From Acidobacteriota bacterium (GTDB taxonomy: Bacteria > Acidobacteriota > Vicinamibacteria > Vicinamibacterales > UBA823): a DNA stretch of 11,859 bases. The position numbers and the translations under genes are program-made. Where the stretch lies: NCBI GenBank assembly GCA_002714165.1, contig PAWT01000035.1, forward strand, positions 1-11,859, written 5' to 3'. The notes beneath the pieces are model-generated. The model ran no database searches. It had not been told where the DNA came from and saw only the letters and a list, made by a program, of their open reading frames with translations. This document shows positions 6,969 to 11,859 of this stretch, piece by piece. Position 1 is the stretch's first letter. The number at the start of each line of letters is the position of its first letter.

Positions 6969-7768
6969 TGCGGCGGTTGGTCACGCCAGGGCGGAGTCCA
7001 GAACTTGAGGCGCCCCTCCCAAAGTGACCGGTTGTTTTCATTGCACACATACTCCATGAGTTCACCATCGAACGGCGTGAAGACTCGTTCATTCGTCCAT
7101 GGAGCACTGTAAGTTTTTGGGTCGTCAACCGTTATTGTGTAGTTGATGTGATCTGCGTCAATGCGTTCGTATGTCTGGATTAGATGTAGGGCATCGCTAT
7201 GGGGATGGCCTCGGGTATCGAGTCTAGTCCAACCGTTGAACCCGACTGTGTCAATGACGAGCGTATCGCCCTCCCAGCGACCAACCGAGTGTCCGTACCA
7301 GGTTGGCTCGAGCTCCTCCGGGTGCTCGCTTCCATCGACGGGGGCGATGTGAAACCAATTACCTAATTCGAACAGAAACGCGATGTGTGTTTCGTCATGC
7401 ATGATCCGCATAGGCCACGGACCGTTGATGGACCGAGGCAGACCAAACGGCATGCAGTTCGCCGTGTAATCGCCATCGGCTGGGTCGTAGTTCCACCAAT
7501 CCTCCAAACCAGCCGGGGTGTATGGAAGTTCTGAGGGGCCCTTGTGTCCGGCCCTGGGCTCGGTCACGTTTGGCACGTAGGGTCGTTGCCAGATGCCAGT
7601 TAAGTCGGGTCTCCCGTTCGGCAGTCGCGGAGTCGGCCCTGAAGGCGCCGAGGAGCTAGTTACCGTCCCAGCTTCTTGGGAAGTTTGTGCTTCAGCGGGT
7701 TGCTGTGACCAGTAAACGAGACTCACAACTGCGGCCGCAGTGACGCAGGCTGTCCACGACACTCTCAT
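6965..7768 (-). CDS. Secreted 'PDLTGIW' family protein of unknown function
   Basis: The 267-residue product has a signal peptide (about 1-28, ending AEAQ). The mature protein begins with a Ser/Thr-rich spacer and then PRLPNGRPDLTGIWQRP (47-63), a hallmark of a large uncharacterised secreted family that I associate with Acidobacteriota and some Proteobacteria. Further conserved-looking stretches are CMPFGLPR (105-112), SVGRWEGDTLVIDT (161-174), GHPHSDALH (187-195) and MEYVCNENNR (238-247). It is rich in histidine and tryptophan and has two mature cysteines (105, 242). The predicted fold is mostly beta. The start is supported by GGAGG, seven bases upstream. The gene overlaps the haem lipoprotein gene by four bases (ATGA), so the two are co-translated. 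It is divergent from the DUF6152 gene. No enzymatic role is known to me. Confidence 0.85.
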   Translation of the reverse strand: MRVSWTACVTAAAVVSLVYWSQQPAEAQTSQEAGTVTSSSAPSGPTPRLPNGRPDLTGIWQRPYVPNVTEPRAGHKGPSELPYTPAGLEDWWNYDPADGDYTANCMPFGLPRSINGPWPMRIMHDETHIAFLFELGNWFHIAPVDGSEHPEELEPTWYGHSVGRWEGDTLVIDTVGFNGWTRLDTRGHPHSDALHLIQTYERIDADHINYTITVDDPKTYSAPWTNERVFTPFDGELMEYVCNENNRSLWEGRLKFWTPPWRDQPPQ

Positions 7769-7970
7769 AGCGACGCCTCCTTGAAGTTCAGTTGATTCTG
7801 GCGCGTCAAAAGGCGATAGGTAAGAACGCTAACCAGGCTCGGGTAGTCTACACCTATTTTGTTAAACGCTCCTTACGAGTTACTTTTTCTTGCGTTAGCT
7901 TGTCACCGCTGGCAAAATGGAAGCCGGCGAGCGTATTTTGATCGCGTCTTTCGTGTTTAAGGGGTTACAC

Positions 7971-8372
7971 ATGAAAACCAGAGGGCTCACGATCGTCGCT
8001 TGTGTCGGACTACTGCTGGCCACTGTGCCAGTGGTTGCCCATCATTCCTTTTCTGCTGAGTTTGATGCTAATGCTCCGGTCGAAGTGACGGGGGCGGTCC
8101 AGAAAATTGAATGGCTCAATCCTCACGTCTGGTTCTTTATGGACGTAGAGGACGATGAGGGTGACGTTACGAGCTGGGCCATGGAAATGGGTAGCCCAAA
8201 TCAACTCGTAAGGGCCGGGTGGACACGGCGCACGATGAGCATTGGTGACGTCGTTACGGTGCGAGGGAGTCGCGCTCGGGACGGAAGCGATACTGCGAGC
8301 ACCAGGTATGTGGTTCTGGCCAACACCGGAGAGAGGCTGTTCACGGCCTCGAGCCAAAGACTGCCAGGGTAA
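7971..8372 (+). CDS. DUF6152 family secreted protein
   Basis: The 133-residue product has a signal peptide (1-23, ending VPVVA), and the predicted mature protein begins HHSFSAEFD. The rest matches DUF6152 as I know it: VEVTGAVQKIEWLNPHVWFFMDV (37-59), WAMEMGSPNQLVRAGW (69-84) and GDVVTVRGSRARDGS (92-106). The pattern suggests a small beta-barrel, possibly OB-like. Histidines in the mature part are only His24, His25 and His52. Function unknown; if signal peptidase cuts after Ala23, a free N-terminal histidine would be exposed. The start at 7971 is chosen because AAGGGG (7959-7964) lies six bases before it and the signal peptide then starts cleanly; an ATG at 7917 is unlikely. A weak TTGCGT/CAAAAT promoter-like pair lies near 7889-7917. 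Confidence 0.88.
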   Translation: MKTRGLTIVACVGLLLATVPVVAHHSFSAEFDANAPVEVTGAVQKIEWLNPHVWFFMDVEDDEGDVTSWAMEMGSPNQLVRAGWTRRTMSIGDVVTVRGSRARDGSDTASTRYVVLANTGERLFTASSQRLPG

Positions 8373-8391
8373 CCTGCCGTATAGGTTCCCC
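8367..8391. terminator. Weak hairpin at a convergent gene junction
   Basis: GGG (8367-8369) plus AACCT (8371-8375) pair with AGGTT (8383-8387) plus CCC (8389-8391), with one mismatch (8370/8388) and a 7-base loop. It overlaps the DUF6152 stop codon and has no following T-run, so a terminator role is only possible. Confidence 0.25.
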
Positions 8392-8411
8392 GGTTTCAGC
8401 TAGGATGATGT

Positions 8412-8873
8412 TTACGGCTGGACTAAGTCTTCCGATATCCAACCCCGACAGCTTGTGCCAGCCACCTTCAAGTCATACCGGTCTTCGTCTTCGAAGTAGG
8501 TTGCAGCAACTATCGTGACGGCGTCTCCGTGTGTGACTTCACAGCTTGGTTCGTCTCCGGTTCTCTCAACCAAATAGAGCGATACCCCTTCTAGGACAGC
8601 TATCCGCACCTCGGCACCAATCGTGACTGAACCGTTCGAAGTCTCGATGGTGCCGGAGTCGATCTCTTGACCACGGGGCTCAGCGGCTGCCTCCATTCGC
8701 TCACGCTCTTCGAGCTCACTTACGACGCGGCTGGCAGGCTCAGGGCTTGACGCTTCCCGGTGTTCAAGTGTTATCTCCTGATGCACCGGCTCAGTAGGGG
8801 AGCACCCACCCGTTACAGAAAAGAGAAGACCAGCAACCAGTACCTTGCCCAACGGGCTTGCTGCGAAACCCAT
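8412..8873 (-). CDS. Lipoprotein with C-terminal SH3-like domain
   Basis: The 153-residue product has a lipoprotein signal with TGGC as lipobox (Cys24). A polar, Glu-rich linker (about 25-75) follows, and then a small beta domain at about 84-153. The domain pattern (VRIAVLEGVSLYLVERTG, then GDAVTIVAATYFEDEDRYDLKV and CRGWISEDLVQP) resembles bacterial SH3-like domains, which often bind peptidoglycan or peptides. Cys111 and Cys142 could form a disulfide. I chose the ATG at 8873 because AGGA (8879-8882) sits five bases before it; a start at 8903, two codons after the upstream gene's stop, would add ten residues including three positive charges and is a real alternative. It follows the S51 peptidase gene on the same strand. 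The SH3-like call is from pattern only. Confidence 0.75.
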   Translation of the reverse strand: MGFAASPLGKVLVAGLLFSVTGGCSPTEPVHQEITLEHREASSPEPASRVVSELEERERMEAAAEPRGQEIDSGTIETSNGSVTIGAEVRIAVLEGVSLYLVERTGDEPSCEVTHGDAVTIVAATYFEDEDRYDLKVAGTSCRGWISEDLVQP

Positions 8874-8907
8874 CGACTTCCTACTCTCGAACCTGCTGGT
8901 CATTCAC

Positions 8908-9705
8908 TTACTCGATCATCTCTGCTTCGAGCTCTCTCTCGACAACCTCTTCTCCTTGGACACTCACGTAGTAGACCTTGGCCTCCGCTCTGGTGTGTAC
9001 GACTCTCGCAACCTCATTGTCCTCAAAATAGATTCCTGCGTTGTTGTCGCAGGCATAGCCAGGTTTCATTTCACCGGACTTGATCATACGGTGGTAGGTC
9101 GGTCGGCGATTTGCTTCACCGTCATAGTGAGGGGAGTGGCTTCCTTTAAGGAACCCGAGACATTTAACCACGGTCAGTTCCTTAGGTCGGGAATCTGTCG
9201 TGCCTTCTTCGAACCAACAAAGGGATCCGGCACTTGCACCACCAAGCACGATCCCACGGTCCCAGGCCTCTCGAAGGACCTCGTCAATTCCGTGGGCTTT
9301 CCAGATCACCTGCTGGTTTAACGTATTGCCGCCTGAGACAACGATGCCATCCACCGATAGCAGAACCTCTGCAAACGTTTGATTCATACGGTTGCTGTTA
9401 ATGAAGCTAACCTGCACCGATGGAATGACATTTAATGGTGCACAGTTGGCATACCATCTGACGATTCCCGACTCTCGGTCAGCCGACGCGGTCGGTAAAT
9501 AACAGAGCTTTGGTCGCTCCTTACCGGTGAGAGACGCCATGTAGCGGATGAAAGATGTGCCGTAGCCTCCACCAGCGATCAAAATCTTTCGGTTGCTGGA
9601 TTGTGAGGAGGTGTTGGGTCGTGAGGCAGCTAGAGACAGCTCTGCTGAACTCAAACCGACCGCCCCTAATGTCGTTGATGCGAGGAATTCTCGTCTTTCC
9701 ATCAT
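8908..9705 (-). CDS. Tat-exported S51-family peptidase (peptidase E-like)
   Basis: The 265-residue product begins with a Tat-like signal (ERREFLASTTLGAVGL, about 3-18, ending near LAAS). The class I glutamine-amidotransferase-like fold follows: RKILIAGGGYG (39-49), VDGIVVSGGNTLNQ (118-131), GGASAGSLCWFEEGTTDS (155-172) and GSHSPHYDGE (188-197). Ser158 is in the nucleophile elbow and His193 is at the catalytic histidine position of S51 peptidases, serine enzymes that cleave N-terminal aspartyl dipeptides. The SLCW-FEEGTTDS and HYDGE-NRRPTYHRMI stretches fit peptidase E better than cyanophycinase. Known peptidase E acts in the cytosol, so the Tat signal is unusual. The start at 9705 has AAGGAA nine bases upstream. 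It lies 63 bases downstream of the FG-GAP gene and 34 bases before the SH3-like lipoprotein gene, so co-transcription is plausible. Confidence 0.87.
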   Translation of the reverse strand: MMERREFLASTTLGAVGLSSAELSLAASRPNTSSQSSNRKILIAGGGYGTSFIRYMASLTGKERPKLCYLPTASADRESGIVRWYANCAPLNVIPSVQVSFINSNRMNQTFAEVLLSVDGIVVSGGNTLNQQVIWKAHGIDEVLREAWDRGIVLGGASAGSLCWFEEGTTDSRPKELTVVKCLGFLKGSHSPHYDGEANRRPTYHRMIKSGEMKPGYACDNNAGIYFEDNEVARVVHTRAEAKVYYVSVQGEEVVERELEAEMIE

Positions 9706-9768
9706 GATTGTCTGTTCCTTACGTTTATTGAAGAGTGATGTTTACGACCCTCGTGCTTCTTGGCAATG

Positions 9769-11310
9769 CTAGTCAACAATGCGTCCAGACTCGTCGATAC
9801 GCAACGTAAGAATGGAGCCACTGAACATTACGGGGGAGATGTTTGCGACCATCCCGGTATGTCGCCTGCCGGCTCCCACGACTGTTACCGCCACATCCAC
9901 CGGATTCCCATTCCTCAGACCAAAATGGAGCGGCAGGTCAGATTGTGCGTCATAGCTCGAGCCCGTGTCGACCAAGCGCGTTCCTAGTAGTTGATCGGTA
10001 CCCGCAGTGTATACCCTAACTTCCGTACCCGGACGGGTGGCATGGCCTTCGGCGTCTAACACTCGGACTTGCAGCGATTGGCGTTCGGAGGCTCCAGGGA
10101 GTAGGTTTTCCATGAGATAGTGCATCGCGTCTTCGGCGGCGCCTGTGAGGGCTAGGTCGAGGTCGCCGTCCAGGTCGAAGTCAACCCAAGTGGCTCCGTG
10201 GCTCGCGTTTAACTGCAGCAATTCGGATGGGGTGACGTCCACGAACGTCGTATTTTCTTCCTGGTGATAAAGCCAATCACGGTATTGAATGCCACCCGCG
10301 ACGGTGCCGTTTACATACAAATCCAGGCCGCCATCGTTGTCAAAATCTCCCCATGCGCAGGTGTCGTAACGTGCGTCGATCGCAAGGTTTGGAGCACCGC
10401 TGGCGTCAGCCCAGGCGCTCGGGCCAGACGCATACAAGAGAGCGTTCGGTCCGTAGTTCGCAAAAGAAAGGTCGAACCAGCCATCCATGTTCACATCGGC
10501 TGCGCACACCCGTACGCTTCCTTGCGATGGGTCTCCGAGCATCCGTCCCCCGGCTTCCATAGGTTGTCCGGCTGCGGTGTCTGTGAACGTTCCGCCGTCA
10601 TTTTGCCAATGGCCGTTTGCATCCCCATCCATGTTAGCGGTGACTAAGTCCAGGTCTCCGTCTTGGTCGGTGTCGAACCAGACCGCCCCAACGGTACGCC
10701 GAACATCACCGATACCACTTTCCAGAGTGATGTCAGTAAAGTTCTCGCTAGCATCGTTCCGGAACAGCCGATTGGCTCGGTCCCTTAAAGCAAGGAAAAG
10801 GTCGAGGTCTCCATCAGCGTCATAGTCTACCCATGACGCCTGTCGAGTAGTCCCCTCTAGTAACTCCAATCCAACCAGCCCGGCCACGTTTGTGAAGCCC
10901 GTGTTACTATCGTTACGATAAAGGGCTGTGACGGGTGCTTCTCCTGCGAACCCGAGCAGCAAGTCAGGGTCCCCATCTTTATCGAAGTCACCCCAAGCGG
11001 CTGTTCGGACGCTGCGGGTAATATTGAGCCCCATCTCAATCGCAATATCAACGTAGCCGTTCCCACGGTCATTGCGGTATAGGCGACTAGCAGCACCGTT
11101 AAAACCAACGAATCGGTCGGGGTCACCGTCACCGTCAATGTCAGCCCAAGCATCCGTGAGAGCACCACTATCCTTAAAGAGTTCGGGTTGAACTGGTCGA
11201 AAATGAACATCAACCGTGCTGGATGTTGTTGGTTCTGGTACTTGGGCACTGCAGGACAGAGTGCTCCAAATCGCTACGAGTGAAACGGCTATCACTATTG
11301 AGTGTCGCAT
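9769..11310 (-). CDS. FG-GAP/VCBS beta-propeller protein with ASPIC/UnbV domain (CRTAC1-like)
   Basis: The 513-residue product has an export signal (about 1-22). Cys20 in STLSC is not a canonical lipobox, so plain secretion is more likely. Seven calcium-binding-type loops follow at residues 57-65 (DIDGDGDPD), 108-116, 162-170, 213-221, 272-280, 322-330 and 377-385, spaced 50-59 residues apart. Seven evenly spaced FG-GAP repeats indicate a seven-bladed propeller. The fifth (DVNMDGWFD) and sixth (DFDNDGGLD) loops are degenerate. Residues about 412-505 match ASPIC/UnbV, with GSSYDAQSDLPLHFGL (450-465). Such proteins are calcium-stabilised and extracellular or surface-bound; a binding role is likely and an enzymatic one is not known. 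The start is supported by GAAGGG (11318-11323), seven bases upstream. It probably leads the run that continues with the S51 peptidase. Confidence 0.9.
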   Translation of the reverse strand: MRHSIVIAVSLVAIWSTLSCSAQVPEPTTSSTVDVHFRPVQPELFKDSGALTDAWADIDGDGDPDRFVGFNGAASRLYRNDRGNGYVDIAIEMGLNITRSVRTAAWGDFDKDGDPDLLLGFAGEAPVTALYRNDSNTGFTNVAGLVGLELLEGTTRQASWVDYDADGDLDLFLALRDRANRLFRNDASENFTDITLESGIGDVRRTVGAVWFDTDQDGDLDLVTANMDGDANGHWQNDGGTFTDTAAGQPMEAGGRMLGDPSQGSVRVCAADVNMDGWFDLSFANYGPNALLYASGPSAWADASGAPNLAIDARYDTCAWGDFDNDGGLDLYVNGTVAGGIQYRDWLYHQEENTTFVDVTPSELLQLNASHGATWVDFDLDGDLDLALTGAAEDAMHYLMENLLPGASERQSLQVRVLDAEGHATRPGTEVRVYTAGTDQLLGTRLVDTGSSYDAQSDLPLHFGLRNGNPVDVAVTVVGAGRRHTGMVANISPVMFSGSILTLRIDESGRIVD

Positions 11311-11322
11311 GGGTCAACCCTT

Positions 11323-11395
11323 CATAATTGTGCTTACTGAGCCTGCCGATTCCGTGAAGCAAGGCTCATACAGTCACGGCCCTCAGACAATTATG
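11323..11395. repeat. Overlapping inverted repeats between divergent genes
   Basis: Three perfect inverted repeats share this stretch. CATAATTGT (11323-11331) pairs with ACAATTATG (11387-11395). TGAGCCT (11338-11344) pairs with AGGCTCA (11362-11368). CCGTGA (11352-11357) pairs with TCACGG (11374-11379). The outer pair encloses the other two, and the inner two interlock, so they cannot both form as simple hairpins. Each outer arm contains CATAAT, a -10-like hexamer, pointing inward on its own strand, but no good -35 is found for either. The region lies between the FG-GAP and DUF983 genes. Confidence 0.4.
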
Positions 11396-11457
11396 CATCA
11401 GAGACCGCTTGGTCGCTGTGTTGAATTGCCAGCCGCTCCGCGTTAGGCTACCGTCAA

Positions 11458-11838
11458 ATGAAACCACCACTTTTGTCCACGGTGTGGCGAGGGCTACGTA
11501 GACGGTGTCCTCATTGTGGGCGGGGTCCACTCTTTGTCCACTGGATCACCTTACATTCTCACTGCCGACGCTGTGGCCTGCAGTTTCTACGAAACCAGGG
11601 TGATACTTGGCTGTTTTTTCTCGTGATGAATCGCATCCCGATCCTAGTCGCTATTGCGACTATTTATTTCGGATTTCGTGTCACCAACTGGATGACTGGC
11701 TTGGCGTTCTTCTTTGCGATTGCCGGCCCACTCGTTGTAACGATGCCTCAACGGCAGGGAATTGCGGTGGCTTTGAATTACTTATCGAGAGTTTATTTTC
11801 ATGACCCGTCTGACGAGTTGCCACTCGACGTAAAATAA
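11458..11838 (+). CDS. DUF983 family zinc-ribbon membrane protein
   Basis: The 126-residue product is a complete-length DUF983 protein. It has an N-terminal four-cysteine zinc-ribbon-like module (RCPHCGRGPLF, Cys17 and Cys20; CRRCGLQF, Cys36 and Cys39), then two membrane segments (about 53-73 and 79-96) and a short cytosolic-like tail. DUF983 proteins are widespread and poorly characterised, and some occur near cytochrome oxidase genes; nothing in this window shows such a link. The start at 11458 has only a weak AGG upstream but gives the expected family N-terminus (MKPPLLSTVWRGLRRRCPHC). It is divergent from the FG-GAP gene, and 21 bases remain to the window end. Confidence 0.9.
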   Translation: MKPPLLSTVWRGLRRRCPHCGRGPLFVHWITLHSHCRRCGLQFLRNQGDTWLFFLVMNRIPILVAIATIYFGFRVTNWMTGLAFFFAIAGPLVVTMPQRQGIAVALNYLSRVYFHDPSDELPLDVK

Positions 11839-11859
11839 GGCTCACGCGAGATGCCACGA

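Noticed and set aside
10264..11249. Several open frames of 100 or more codons within the FG-GAP gene
   Set aside because: The Asp/Gly-rich repeat coding sequence lacks stops in other frames, and the translations show no coherent domains.
1..11859. Search for mobile elements, tRNA genes, CRISPR repeats and phage genes
   Set aside because: No transposase or integrase motif, tRNA cloverleaf, regularly spaced repeats or structural phage proteins were recognised by eye.

Overview
The window looks like chromosomal DNA of a free-living Gram-negative bacterium, most likely an environmental (perhaps marine) member of the Acidobacteriota, class Vicinamibacteria. This assignment is an inference from gene content: DUF6152, DUF6644, a secreted 'PDLTGIW' family, an M28 peptidase, a soluble PQQ-type sugar dehydrogenase and a CRTAC1-like FG-GAP protein are families I associate with such genomes. 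No rRNA, tRNA, transposase, integrase or CRISPR array is visible.

Layout. 1-748 (-): N-terminal part of a Tat-exported sulfite-oxidase-family molybdoenzyme, cut by the window edge. 943-1419 (+): RidA-like protein with an N-terminal membrane or signal segment, followed by a strong hairpin. 1510-2061 (-): secreted protein of unknown function with a good promoter inside a long inverted repeat. 2247-3854 (+): secreted M28 metallopeptidase with complete metal ligands. 3973-5145 (-): PQQ-dependent aldose dehydrogenase-like protein. 5421-5918 and 5935-6411 (+): two tandem, colinear DUF6644 membrane proteins behind a TATAAT promoter. 6968-6405 and 7768-6965 (-): a translationally coupled pair made of a secreted PDLTGIW-family protein and a haem c lipoprotein. 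7971-8372 (+): DUF6152 protein. 8873-8412, 9705-8908 and 11310-9769 (-): a same-strand run of an SH3-like lipoprotein, a Tat-exported S51 peptidase and a seven-repeat FG-GAP/ASPIC-UnbV protein. 11458-11838 (+): DUF983 zinc-ribbon membrane protein.

All 14 protein genes carry a signal peptide, Tat signal, lipobox or membrane segments, so the window encodes almost only envelope and periplasmic functions: sugar and sulfite oxidation, peptide breakdown, and small redox or metal-associated proteins. The genes sit in short runs of alternating strand, so they are several small transcription units and not one operon. The best candidate for an undescribed system is 5421-8372: two DUF6644 membrane proteins, a haem lipoprotein, a PDLTGIW protein and a DUF6152 protein whose predicted mature N-terminus begins His-His. 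That they cooperate is a hypothesis from adjacency and motifs only.
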